DNA of 52,469 nt from the IMG/VR virus record IMGVR_UViG_3300032224_001181, positions 1 to 52,469 of that record. One strand, written 5' to 3'. Shown piece by piece: positions 9,011 to 17,147 of this stretch; position 1 is the first letter of the stretch; each line of letters starts with the position of its first letter. Position numbers and translations under genes: made by a program. A model generated the notes under the pieces. The model searched no databases. It saw only the letters and a program-made list of their open reading frames with translations, and was not told where the DNA came from. This stretch comes from a virus.

Positions 9011-9866
9011 AAAATTATTAGACAAGGGCTATTTTATGATAGCCAATAATGTTAAAGAAACAAACTATATTAGGTTAGCCTATATAACTGCGTTGACTAT
9101 AAAATTAACTCAACCAGAAGGTTATGGCAATGTAAGCATTGCTACAACTAATGTAAAAAATGCACAGTCTTTAAAACTGTCTTGGGTATTTGACAGTATC
9201 ATAGACTATGAAGGCCCAAAAGGGATGAATGCCAGGTCAAGGGCATATGAACACACTCCCTACAAAGAAACAGTATTCATTGATGGTGATTTTTTATTCC
9301 TTAATGATGTTAGTCACTGGTGGCCCCACATGCAAAAACATGACCTATGGTGTGCTACTCGGCCCATGACATTTAGAGGCGACACCATGACTAACAAGTA
9401 TTATCGAAGAGTGTTTACTGAAAACAATCTACCAGATTTCTACTCTGGTTGGTTGTACTTCAAACAAAGTAGGGAAACATCTAAATTTTGGGACATAATG
9501 CGAGCATTAACTGATTATCCAGAAACATGGAAGTCGCAATTAACTAACTGTAATTTTGAAAGTATACCTACCGACGAAGCATGTGCGTTAACTGCAAAGA
9601 TGTTAGACATGGTCGAAGATATGAGCGATCCTACCCTACCATTTCCTAGATTTACTCATATGAAATCTAGGTCGCAGGGGTTTGGCGAGTCTGCAGGTAA
9701 TTGGACAGACTATATTGCATTTCATTACAACAAAGATTTCAACGTAAAAATTGGACCGTATTATCAGCAGGATATTTTACACTATACACAAAAAGATCTA
9801 ATCAGTGAAAATCTAGTTAATCTATTAGAGGAGAAGGTATGGAACAAATACAAAGACATTATGTAA
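9003..9866 (+). CDS. GT-A-like glycosyltransferase, paralogue 2
   Basis: A 287-residue protein. The metal/sugar-nucleotide motif is IDGDFLFL at about residue 97, preceded by YEHTPYKETV, as in the gene before it. Further conserved blocks are FYSGWLYFKQS (the acceptor-side segment seen in GT8-like enzymes) and IPTDEACALTAK. It overlaps the previous gene by 8 bases. The tandem pair may transfer sugars one after the other to the same acceptor. The acceptor is unknown; nearness to the tail block allows either virion glycosylation or host-surface remodelling. Confidence 0.55.
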   Translation: MIEKLLDKGYFMIANNVKETNYIRLAYITALTIKLTQPEGYGNVSIATTNVKNAQSLKLSWVFDSIIDYEGPKGMNARSRAYEHTPYKETVFIDGDFLFLNDVSHWWPHMQKHDLWCATRPMTFRGDTMTNKYYRRVFTENNLPDFYSGWLYFKQSRETSKFWDIMRALTDYPETWKSQLTNCNFESIPTDEACALTAKMLDMVEDMSDPTLPFPRFTHMKSRSQGFGESAGNWTDYIAFHYNKDFNVKIGPYYQQDILHYTQKDLISENLVNLLEEKVWNKYKDIM

Positions 9867-10399
9867 AATTTAATTCCTCTACACTTGATATTCAATCTGT
9901 AGGAGCTCATTATATAGAAGATCTAGAATCTTCTGTAGTAGAGGTTCCCTGGGAATTGATACAACCATTTTTTACTGATTTTAAAAATATAAACGAGTAT
10001 TATCCGCTATTTGAAAAAAGTTCAATAACAGGGTTTAGACGTAAACGTATGTTTAATAGTTCGATTGTAAGAAATGACGATCTAGAAACTGTTAAATCTC
10101 TCCGACCTTATGAGAATTTTATAGCAGACTGTGCTATAATTGCACAACTAAGTAAAAATGTTCTAAAGCTCCACTACGATCAACACCATTTTGATAGCAT
10201 GACTAATCAAGAAAATATTGAAAGATTGACGTTGGTGCAAGAAAAAGTGTATAATATACATATCACAGAAAAAGGTAATCCCTATAATCTATATGATACT
10301 AAAGAAATACAAGTAACCGATTTTATCAACGGAACACCTATAGAATTATGTTACGAAGGACCGAGCCCAATATCAGTTTATGTCATTGCTAAAAATTAA
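9839..10399 (+). CDS. unknown protein
   Basis: A 186-residue soluble protein with no family I recognise. A strong ribosome site (GGAGAAGG, about 9830-9837) inside the preceding gene supports this start. Visible features are many aromatic and acidic residues, an alpha/beta-looking pattern, a HYDQHHF segment at about residue 112-118 that could bind metal, and a conserved-looking VYVIAKN end. The gene sits between two glycosyltransferase pairs and overlaps both neighbours, so a role in the same modification pathway is likely but unproved. Confidence 0.45.
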   Translation: MEQIQRHYVKFNSSTLDIQSVGAHYIEDLESSVVEVPWELIQPFFTDFKNINEYYPLFEKSSITGFRRKRMFNSSIVRNDDLETVKSLRPYENFIADCAIIAQLSKNVLKLHYDQHHFDSMTNQENIERLTLVQEKVYNIHITEKGNPYNLYDTKEIQVTDFINGTPIELCYEGPSPISVYVIAKN

Positions 10400-11255
10400 T
10401 GAATTAGATTGCATATTCATCTCATATGATGAACCAAATGCAGAATTAAATTATGCTAGGTTGCTACAGGAGGCGCCTTGGGCAAAGCGTGTGCATGGTG
10501 TTAAGGGTAGTGATGCGTGTCATAAGGCGGCGGCCAATCTAAGTGAAACAGAATGGTTTGTCACTGTAGACGCAGACAACATTGTTAATCCCAAGTTCTG
10601 GGATTTAGAAATTGATCTAGGTCAGTATCCAAATGCTCAAGCATTTAATTGGCCGGGGCGCAACAACATCAACGGCTTGCGCTACGGCAACGGCAGCCTT
10701 AAGGCATGGCGCAAGGACTTTGTGCTTAATATGAAAACACACGAGGCCGCAGAAGAAGATAAAGGACAAGTAGACTTTTGTTGGGAAGCAGGATACTATC
10801 CGCTTATTGTCAGCTACTCTGATACTGTCATAAACACAACACCACTACAAGCATGGCGAGCAGGATTCCGTGAAGGTGTAAAGATGTGCTTAGATCGCGG
10901 CCTACGATTAGAACAAGGCAAGACCGCTAAAGAAGTAATCTGGTGGGAAAACCTACATAGACTAAAGCAGTGGCTCACATTGGGCATACATGCCGATCAA
11001 GGTGCATGGGCAATAGCCGGTGCATGGCAAGGCGTTCACCTTACTATGTGTACTGATTGGGACATTACCAATGTTCGGGACTTTGAAATTCTAAATGAAA
11101 TGTTTGATAAAATATTTAGAACAGATCCATTAGAACTAATTCAAATGTATCAAACAAAAACAAAAGATTTTATTAGTGTGCCTGTTCTTAATGCAGATAC
11201 AAGCGCATACGTAGTAAACACCTTCGACGAATTTTACAGGCTCAATCGTGTATGA
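10380..11255 (+). CDS. glycosyltransferase-like protein (ISYxEPNAE family), paralogue 1
   Basis: A 291-residue protein with FISYDEPNAELNYARL near the N-terminus, then RVHGVKG and a DxD-type motif FVTVDADN at about residue 60-67, all in GT-A order. The following gene has the same three blocks (FISYGEPNAEENY, RVKDVKG, WVVDGDA). The arrangement is common in T4-like marine phages and usually annotated glycosyltransferase; I know of no assigned reaction. Much of the C-terminal half is Trp-rich (QAWRAGFREG, QWLTLGIHADQGAWAIAGAW). It starts 20 bases inside the preceding gene; no better in-frame ATG lies nearby. Confidence 0.5.
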   Translation: MSLLKINELDCIFISYDEPNAELNYARLLQEAPWAKRVHGVKGSDACHKAAANLSETEWFVTVDADNIVNPKFWDLEIDLGQYPNAQAFNWPGRNNINGLRYGNGSLKAWRKDFVLNMKTHEAAEEDKGQVDFCWEAGYYPLIVSYSDTVINTTPLQAWRAGFREGVKMCLDRGLRLEQGKTAKEVIWWENLHRLKQWLTLGIHADQGAWAIAGAWQGVHLTMCTDWDITNVRDFEILNEMFDKIFRTDPLELIQMYQTKTKDFISVPVLNADTSAYVVNTFDEFYRLNRV

Positions 11256-11949
11256 TCTAATTTTTATCAGTTATGGAGAACCAAACGCTGAAGAAAACTA
11301 TCAGCAGGTTAAATCACGATTTCCTTTAACTAAACGTGTTAAAGATGTTAAGGGTATACATCAAGCACACATTAAGGCCGCACGTATGAGCTTTACTGAA
11401 ATGTTTTGGGTAGTCGACGGCGATGCACAAATACTAGATTCTTTTAACTTTGATTACAAAGTACCAGAATGGGATTTAGAATGTGTGCATGTGTGGCGCA
11501 GTCGCAACCCGCTTAATAATTTAGAATATGGTTACGGTGGAGTCAAATTGCTCCCTAAGAAACTTACTCTAGCAATGGACTTAACTAAACCTGATATGAC
11601 TACCAGTATCAGCTCTAAGTTTAAGGCTATGGAAAAAGTTAGCAATATTACAGCCTTTAACACAGATGCATTTAGTACATGGCGTAGTGCTTTTAGAGAG
11701 TGTGCTAAACTTGCCAGTAAAACTATAGATGGGCAAGTGTCTGCAGAAACTGAAGCTAGATTATATTTTTGGTGTCAGTTGAATAATCATGTTCCGTTCG
11801 GCGCACAAGGATATGCAGGAGCACTGGCTGGCAAGAAATTTGGCCTCGAGCATCTTAGCGAAATAAGTAAGATTAACGATTACACATGGTTAAAGGAACA
11901 GTATGAAACGACTTTTAAGAATATTAATGACTCCCTGGCAGTGGTATAA
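11248..11949 (+). CDS. glycosyltransferase-like protein (ISYxEPNAE family), paralogue 2
   Basis: A 233-residue paralogue of the preceding protein, shorter at the C-terminus. It carries FISYGEPNAEENY, KRVKDVKG, and the DxD-type WVVDGDAQIL. A STWRSAFRECAKL block aligns with QAWRAGFREGVKM of the neighbour, so the likeness extends over most of the length. The pair probably arose by tandem duplication. The start overlaps the previous stop by 8 bases. Substrate unknown. Confidence 0.5.
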   Translation: MYDLIFISYGEPNAEENYQQVKSRFPLTKRVKDVKGIHQAHIKAARMSFTEMFWVVDGDAQILDSFNFDYKVPEWDLECVHVWRSRNPLNNLEYGYGGVKLLPKKLTLAMDLTKPDMTTSISSKFKAMEKVSNITAFNTDAFSTWRSAFRECAKLASKTIDGQVSAETEARLYFWCQLNNHVPFGAQGYAGALAGKKFGLEHLSEISKINDYTWLKEQYETTFKNINDSLAVV

Positions 11950-12004
11950 AGATCGTCAGCGTATTAAAGAATTACGCCAGCGAGACCCATTCATTTACAA
12001 ATGA
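11903..12004 (+). CDS. 33-residue basic small protein ending RDPFIYK
   Basis: A short ORF in another frame, overlapping the end of the glycosyltransferase-like gene and sharing ATGA with the carbamoyltransferase start. The protein is basic (start MKRLLRILMTPWQWYKD, end RDPFIYK). I recall similarly short proteins with a K/R-DPFIYK end in T4-like cyanophage genomes. The exact ATGA link to the next gene is what one expects of a real coupled cistron. Function unknown; the hydrophobic/basic N-terminus could be amphipathic. Confidence 0.5.
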   Translation: MKRLLRILMTPWQWYKDRQRIKELRQRDPFIYK

Positions 12005-13482
12005 TTACCTGGGGGATATCGGCCAATAGTCACAATGCGGCAGTTGCTGTATTTGATGGTGATCGGCTGATATTTGCTACAGAAACAGAACGTTGGTCTG
12101 GAGTTAAAAATGACCCGCATTTAGCTTCCGACTTGCACTATTACCTACATACTAAATCACTAACACCTAGTAAAATTATTTGGTACGAGAAGCCTTTACT
12201 AAAAACACTTAGACAGCTAGAAGCCGGACAGGGGCTAAATCTAAAAGAAAACAATATTAGACGATACATAAAAAAACACTTGTTTTCTTTACCAATAGAA
12301 TATGTTAGCCATCACCGTGCTCACGCGGCGGCCGGCTACTACACATCAAAGTTCGATGATGCGTGTGTTTTAGTTATTGATGCGATCGGTGAATACGAAA
12401 CACTTACTATTTGGAAAGGTCAAGGAGATAATCTAATTAGAGTATACAATTTAGATTATCCTAATAGCCTAGGACTATGGTACAGCGCAATGACACAGCG
12501 TTGCGGTTTGAAGCCCAACGAAGAAGAATACATCCTCATGGGCATGGCCGCATACGGCGATCCTAAGAAACATTTTACTAGGATACTAACAGACTTCTTT
12601 CAGTTTCCTAATGATGATTACAATCATATATTTCGATTAAAACAAAATGTACATCGTGGTTGTAAAGATTGGGCTCCTGAGCTAACCACAGAACAAGACT
12701 TGTTTGATATTGCGGCCGCAACACAAGCAGTATACGAATTGGTATTTGAAAGGGTATTACAATACGCTTTACAAATGGTGCCTAGCAAGAATTTAGTGTT
12801 CATGGGAGGATGCGCATTAAACTGTTCAGCAAATCCTATAGCATACAAATATTTTGACAACATGTGGATTATGCCTGCACCCGGGGATAGCGGAAGTGCG
12901 ATAGGAGCTGTGCTGGCCAAGCTAGGTAAACATATAGAGTGGACAGGCCCTTATCTAGGGCATGATATAGGTACCAGGCACAACAACCATAATATCCTGA
13001 ACGAATTGCTAACATCTGGGATATGTGGGGTAGCTAGAGGATCTGCCGAGTTTGGTCCAAGAGCATTAGGCAATAGAAGTCTACTTGCAGATCCAAGAAC
13101 TATTGAAATAAAGGAACGTGTGAATGATATCAAACAACGACAACAATTTAGGCCATTTGCGCCAGCAATTTTGGAAGACTTGGCTCATTATTACTTTGAT
13201 ATCCCTGGCAACGGCAGTAGTCCTTATATGCAAGTGGTCGCTCGTTGTAGGAATCCTGAGCTATTTCCTGCTATCGTTCATATTGACGGCAGTAGTCGTG
13301 TACAGACTGTATCAAAGCGAGATAACCCCGAGTTCTACGAATTATTAGTAATATGGTATAAGGCTACAGGATGTCCGATGCTGTTAAACACCAGCTTGAA
13401 CATCAAAGGCAAACCAATGGTTAATGATACAGATGATGCGTTAGAATTTCAAAACACCTATAATGTCAAGGTGTTTATGTAG
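12001..13482 (+). CDS. carbamoyltransferase, NodU/CmcH family
   Basis: A 493-residue two-domain enzyme. The N-terminal Kae1/ASKHA-like domain begins WGISANSHNAAVAVFDGD and carries the metal-binding HHRAHAAAG at residues 104-112, VIDAIGE, and the GGCALNCSANP and APGDSGSAIGA blocks. The C-terminal YrdC-like domain shows EFGPRALGNRSLLADPR, RPFAPAILED and LLNTSLNIKGKPMV. Length and all blocks match the family, which moves a carbamoyl group from carbamoyl phosphate through carbamoyl-AMP to a hydroxyl of a sugar or small molecule. It is the last gene of the plus-strand modification block; its end overlaps the convergent next gene by 8 bases. Such genes occur in marine phages, usually near glycosyltransferases. 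Confidence 0.9.
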   Translation: MITWGISANSHNAAVAVFDGDRLIFATETERWSGVKNDPHLASDLHYYLHTKSLTPSKIIWYEKPLLKTLRQLEAGQGLNLKENNIRRYIKKHLFSLPIEYVSHHRAHAAAGYYTSKFDDACVLVIDAIGEYETLTIWKGQGDNLIRVYNLDYPNSLGLWYSAMTQRCGLKPNEEEYILMGMAAYGDPKKHFTRILTDFFQFPNDDYNHIFRLKQNVHRGCKDWAPELTTEQDLFDIAAATQAVYELVFERVLQYALQMVPSKNLVFMGGCALNCSANPIAYKYFDNMWIMPAPGDSGSAIGAVLAKLGKHIEWTGPYLGHDIGTRHNNHNILNELLTSGICGVARGSAEFGPRALGNRSLLADPRTIEIKERVNDIKQRQQFRPFAPAILEDLAHYYFDIPGNGSSPYMQVVARCRNPELFPAIVHIDGSSRVQTVSKRDNPEFYELLVIWYKATGCPMLLNTSLNIKGKPMVNDTDDALEFQNTYNVKVFM

Positions 13483-14242
13483 TCCAACCAAAAGATTTCA
13501 TTGTGGTTTTTAAACTACTGTTGTCAGGAAGCCTGTCAGAAACTTCTTGGGCAAATGTGTGATCAATGCTTACTTGTAATCCTATTACTTCCATGATTTC
13601 GTAGCTCGATGTCCAATAGCTTGCAGGCATTCTTATAACTTGTCGAGATATTGCAATATCCCGCTCCATTACTGCCGCTACTTGGCGTCGGATATCGCCG
13701 TTCTGACCAAACTCGCTTTCTAACGCTGAAACAGCTAGGCTAGGATCTAAAGCGACTCCTCTTACTAGAGCTATTCTGTTTTCGTCCTGACGCAATTTTT
13801 CTGCTTCCAGCAATCTAACCTGTTCTTCAGTAAGTTGCTTTTGTTCAATAACCATCTGCTGGTATTGTCTAAATGCATCTTCAGCTGTATTCTGCATCAT
13901 TTGATTTTGAAGAGCCTGTGCTTCGCTATCTTGCTGTTCACGTAATAATCGAGATGCTTCATCTCTTCCTTTTGCTAACTCATCAGCAATAGCTTCTTTC
14001 CAGTTCCACCACCAATTTTCTAATGAAAGTAGTTCTTGATATGTGCTATCTCTAGAAGTAAAATTATGTTGATATGTGAACTCTTCTCCCTCGATGAGAT
14101 AAATTAATTTTCGATTAAGATCACCATTAGGCAGGGAGTAACAAATGTAGGACAACAGATCATAAGGTAAAGACCCTTGATAAATTATTTTATCATTTTC
14201 TTCCAAGCGGAAAGCGATTAGAGAGGTTGAAATATTGTACAT
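13475..14242 (-). CDS. unknown coiled-coil protein
   Basis: A 255-residue protein with a long Gln/Glu/Ala-rich helix at about residues 80-165 (EQQDSEAQALQNQMMQ, EQKQLTEEQVRLLEAEKLR), which should form a coiled coil. No catalytic motif seen. The start lies 25 bases inside the preceding minus-strand gene, and the stop overlaps the carbamoyltransferase. A structural or assembly role is possible but not shown. Confidence 0.5.
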   Translation of the reverse strand: MYNISTSLIAFRLEENDKIIYQGSLPYDLLSYICYSLPNGDLNRKLIYLIEGEEFTYQHNFTSRDSTYQELLSLENWWWNWKEAIADELAKGRDEASRLLREQQDSEAQALQNQMMQNTAEDAFRQYQQMVIEQKQLTEEQVRLLEAEKLRQDENRIALVRGVALDPSLAVSALESEFGQNGDIRRQVAAVMERDIAISRQVIRMPASYWTSSYEIMEVIGLQVSIDHTFAQEVSDRLPDNSSLKTTMKSFGWTT

Positions 14243-14940
14243 TGAGATTTTATAATATTATTTGTTTCGTCTTTAAGAGATATCTGATGATTATTTTTAG
14301 CTAATACAGCATCTTGTATTGTTAAAGAATATTGCAAATTTGCAATTAGATCATCTCTGCTATGATCAAAATTAAAATTTCCTGCCCAAAAAAACTTATC
14401 GCTTATAGGATCGTATCTGAAGAAATCATCAAACGATGATGGATATCTATCCTGAGTTTGCGTAATAGCATCAAATGATCGAATTAGGTCTTCTGCACTA
14501 ACTAGATATTTGCCAAGAAAATCTAACAATGCAGATTTAAGTTGATTCTCTGGAACACTGATCAAGTTCATTAATCCTATGCCTAAGCAATTATAGGGTC
14601 GTTGTTGCTCAACGTATGTAAGGACATAGCCATGCATGTTTACTAACTCAACTAAGGTTGGTTTTTCTACCAATGTAGTCTTATTTCTTTCTGCACTTTC
14701 ACTTAATTTTTTCTTTAACTCGTAGGTATCCGTATGGTCTCCCGTAAAGATTTGATACGAACGACCGTTGTAGTCAAAATACCCTGCGTATCTAGAACTG
14801 TACAAATAGTAGCCTGTATTGGACAATTCCCACATATTGGTAGCATAAATTTCTTGTGAGGGATCGATTGTAGAATTAAAAAAAGCAGAAGCTTTCTCTG
14901 GAGTCCAATCCAACATTTTTTGTTTTAGAATATCTAGCAT
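14218..14940 (-). CDS. unknown protein
   Basis: A 240-residue soluble protein without a family I recognise. It is rich in Tyr, Phe and Asp, with LYSSRYAGYFDYNG near residues 48-61 and FFRYDPISDKFFWAGNFNF near residues 175-193. A late-promoter-like CATAAATA lies about 19 bases upstream on the minus strand, inside the end of the sulfotransferase gene. It forms a two-gene unit with the coiled-coil protein. Confidence 0.5.
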   Translation of the reverse strand: MLDILKQKMLDWTPEKASAFFNSTIDPSQEIYATNMWELSNTGYYLYSSRYAGYFDYNGRSYQIFTGDHTDTYELKKKLSESAERNKTTLVEKPTLVELVNMHGYVLTYVEQQRPYNCLGIGLMNLISVPENQLKSALLDFLGKYLVSAEDLIRSFDAITQTQDRYPSSFDDFFRYDPISDKFFWAGNFNFDHSRDDLIANLQYSLTIQDAVLAKNNHQISLKDETNNIIKSQCTIFQPL

Positions 14941-14958
14941 AATTTAAGTTCCTATCTT

Positions 14959-14966
14959 TATTTATG
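14959..14966 (-). promoter_or_regulatory. late-promoter-like octamer CATAAATA
   Basis: Read on the minus strand from 14966 to 14959, one base away from TATAAATA. It ends 18 bases before the start of the 14218-14940 gene and would separate that gene's transcription from the sulfotransferase upstream. Confidence 0.4.
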
Positions 14967-15564
14967 CGTAGTTAAAAAGTTCAATATCGCGCTCATGTAG
15001 CTTTGCGATTGCTTTAACGCTAGAGTCGTTGAAGTATTTTTTAAATTCGTAGTGATCATAACCGCTGATGTCGGGTAAAACAGTATCACAGTTCAAGTAT
15101 TCTTGTATTATTTTAAAGTCTGATTCTAAAGTTTCTGCTTTACATACGAAATCAACGTTTTCGTCATTCACATGTATAAAATCAATCTGATTAGTAAAAC
15201 GAGTAAACCAGCGAGGAAAATTGAATTCTACTTCTGGGTTGCAATAATCAGCTACCCACTCGTTGATTGGTTTTAGATCTAGCAGTTTTTGATTATTCCA
15301 ATCTAACCAATATCCCTCTGTGCTAACTTTACGATACAGACTGTATATTCTTTGCCATGGATTACGAACAACAGTCATTGTTTTAGCATAAGGATAATAC
15401 TCTTTAACTATCCCTAAGTGAGGATGATCAATCATCCAAGGATCTGTATCATTAACATTGAAATTTGGTTTGAGCCAATCGCTAATGATTTTCTTCATAG
15501 CCATGCCAGTGCGAGGAACATGCACGTATGCTATTTCTGGAGAGGGTATGTAAAAAGTTCCCAT
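14962..15564 (-). CDS. sulfotransferase family protein
   Basis: A 200-residue protein. VHVPRTGMAMKKI at about residues 14-26 matches the 5'-phosphosulfate-binding loop (usual form H-P-K/R-T-G-T/M-x). TVVRNPWQRIYSLY at about residues 64-77 matches the 3'-phosphate-binding RNP..R..S motif for PAPS. LHERDIELFNY at the C-terminus is typical of carbohydrate (Sulfotransfer_2) members. It is short but complete compared with bacterial members. The reaction would be PAPS-dependent O-sulfation, most likely of a glycan. No PAPS synthesis gene is in the window, so host PAPS would be used. Confidence 0.75.
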   Translation of the reverse strand: MGTFYIPSPEIAYVHVPRTGMAMKKIISDWLKPNFNVNDTDPWMIDHPHLGIVKEYYPYAKTMTVVRNPWQRIYSLYRKVSTEGYWLDWNNQKLLDLKPINEWVADYCNPEVEFNFPRWFTRFTNQIDFIHVNDENVDFVCKAETLESDFKIIQEYLNCDTVLPDISGYDHYEFKKYFNDSSVKAIAKLHERDIELFNYA

Positions 15565-15579
15565 GAAGATATTTACACA

Positions 15580-15587
15580 TATAAATA
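15580..15587 (+). promoter_or_regulatory. perfect T4-type late promoter TATAAATA
   Basis: An exact TATAAATA lies in the 32-base gap between the divergent sulfotransferase and SGNH genes, 9 bases before the SGNH ATG. If initiation follows T4 spacing the 5' leader would be only a few bases. On the minus strand, GTAAATAT (15576-15569) could serve the sulfotransferase. Confidence 0.55.
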
Positions 15588-15596
15588 ATCCTACTT

Positions 15597-16340
15597 ATGA
15601 ATATCGGAATATACGGAAATAGTATCTGCGAGTGGGATAGAGTTCAAGAGTTTTCTTTTATCAAAAAACTTGAAGATTTCTATTCAGCAAACATAATACA
15701 TACAGGAACTACCATGTGTTCCGAAGAACGTATATTATTTGACCTTAAAAAAACCAAAAATCTAGACCTAGCAATAATTTTTCATGCTAAAGCTAGATGG
15801 GTTTATATTCCAGCATGGCATAGAGATATTGAATCGTTAGATAGATATACCATAATTAAAAAAATACACAGTTTTCCGGGGTATAGTGAAGACCACACTT
15901 TTGATAATACAGAAGGTGAAAGTAGTATTTTAGCTACACGTCAGTGGTATCAAGATCATATAGGCGATACAAAATTTAAAGACTCTAAACTTTCTCCAGA
16001 AGAATTACTAGAAGCATTGTTACTGAATAAGAAATATATGTTTAGTTTTGAATTACAGCGTAATAGATTTTGCGGGGCATTAGTGCAAATAGATCAATAT
16101 TTGAATTTTAAACAAATCCCAGTTGTTCACTGTTTATCAGAAAAAGAATTTCACCCTGAGTGGTTTAATTTCAGTAGTGGGGTAGTTAATCATAGTATTA
16201 CAGAGATTAGAAAAATTCCTGAATACAAATCTGGATATAACTTGTCCTGCAACGGTGTAAACGAAGTAGGTAATGAGTTAATGTTTAATCAACTTATTCC
16301 ATTAATTAACGCGGCCCGTAGTAAAGTGGTTATACGCTAA
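15597..16340 (+). CDS. SGNH-like protein; C-terminus runs into a tRNA-like element
   Basis: A 247-residue protein. The N-terminal IGIYGNSICEW resembles the nucleophile block of SGNH/GDSL hydrolases (GNS instead of GDS), and the alpha/beta pattern (DLAIIFHAKARW) fits, but no clear DxxH block is visible, so catalysis is doubtful. The last nine residues (AARSKVVIR) are encoded exactly by the first part of a tRNA-like sequence starting at 16311, so the original C-terminus was probably different. There is no Shine-Dalgarno; a TATAAATA lies 9 bases upstream. Confidence 0.5.
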   Translation: MNIGIYGNSICEWDRVQEFSFIKKLEDFYSANIIHTGTTMCSEERILFDLKKTKNLDLAIIFHAKARWVYIPAWHRDIESLDRYTIIKKIHSFPGYSEDHTFDNTEGESSILATRQWYQDHIGDTKFKDSKLSPEELLEALLLNKKYMFSFELQRNRFCGALVQIDQYLNFKQIPVVHCLSEKEFHPEWFNFSSGVVNHSITEIRKIPEYKSGYNLSCNGVNEVGNELMFNQLIPLINAARSKVVIR

Positions 16341-16384
16341 CTGTCCAAGTTAGAGACGGAGGTTCGAATCCCCCGGCCGCTCCA
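16311..16384 (+). tRNA. degenerate or unusual tRNA-like element (possibly tRNA-Gly UCC)
   Basis: The 74 bases begin GCGGCCC and end GGCCGCT plus an encoded CCA. There is a D-arm-like part (AGTGGTTATAC), a perfect 5-bp anticodon stem (CTAAC/GTTAG) and a canonical T-loop TTCGAAT. Faults are: one extra C at the acceptor/D-arm junction, an A-C mismatch in the T-stem, and loop TGTCCAA, which would give anticodon UCC but has G instead of U at position 33. Acceptor G1-C72/C2-G71, C35-C36 and discriminator U fit glycine identity. An Asp (GUC) reading needs a distorted loop. It lies at a convergent gene junction and overlaps the ends of both flanking ORFs. It is either a noncanonical functional tRNA or a decaying one. 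Confidence 0.55.
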
Positions 16385-17147
16385 CCCTTATTAATTTAAT
16401 AACTTGTGCCATTAGATCCCATTCCCACCACAATTTTCTAGTGTTCCACTCTCCGGGATTTGCATGATGATTATTGTGCCATCCGTCGCCTAGACTTACA
16501 ATATTTGCAATCCAGCTGTTAGTGCTCTTATCTTTAGTTTCAAAATTTCTATACCCGTGTGCATGGCCTAGAACATTAACTACACCTATTAAATGAACAG
16601 TCATGCTGGCGGGCACAACATAAACAAACAACCATAGGGCAGGATTTATTAAAAACAATATTAAAGAAAAGACAAATATGATTTTAAAATAATGATTAAA
16701 GATAAATTTGTGTATTGGTTTCTTCATTAGGTCTTTAACGTAAGCCACAGGTATATTGGGTATATCCCAATCATACCCCCACCACACTTTAATAGCCTGC
16801 ACGAGATTAAACTTTTCGTTAATATATGGACTATGCGGATCCCCTGTTCTATCTGAAGCGGCATGATGTTGTCGATGTAGTCCGACCCAACTGATAGTAG
16901 GGCCTATTGTTGATATTACACTGATTACACTTAATGTATTTTCTAACCATTGATAGGTTTTAAAACTCTTATGAGTCAACAAGCGATGTAGTGTAATTAC
17001 GCTACTTATAGGTCCTATAACTAACCAGGATATAGCCGCAATTAAAAATAGATAATATTGTTGTGTGTAGATAGCATAGATAACAGCAGGAATAGTTGCT
17101 ATATGATTAAATGCCTGTAGCAGTCTTATTTTAGTGTTTAAATTCAT
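16350..17147 (-). CDS. membrane fatty-acid (delta-9 type) desaturase
   Basis: A 265-residue membrane protein with all three histidine boxes of acyl desaturases: HRLLTH (54-59), HRQHH (91-95) and HNNHH (224-228), plus HAHG at 195-198. Hydrophobic segments lie at about 15-50, 70-90 and 150-190. The family holds a di-iron centre and inserts a cis double bond into acyl chains with O2 and an electron donor (ferredoxin or cytochrome b5, not seen here). It would change membrane or LPS lipid unsaturation. The last 11 residues are encoded by the tRNA-like element, so the natural C-terminus is altered. The start overlaps the previous minus-strand gene by 4 bases. Confidence 0.9.
   Translation of the reverse strand: MNLNTKIRLLQAFNHIATIPAVIYAIYTQQYYLFLIAAISWLVIGPISSVITLHRLLTHKSFKTYQWLENTLSVISVISTIGPTISWVGLHRQHHAASDRTGDPHSPYINEKFNLVQAIKVWWGYDWDIPNIPVAYVKDLMKKPIHKFIFNHYFKIIFVFSLILFLINPALWLFVYVVPASMTVHLIGVVNVLGHAHGYRNFETKDKSTNSWIANIVSLGDGWHNNHHANPGEWNTRKLWWEWDLMAQVIKLIRVERPGDSNLRL

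Noticed and set aside
16311-16384. Prophage attachment site at a tRNA gene
   Set aside because: No integrase or second copy of the sequence is visible in the window, so integration is not supported.
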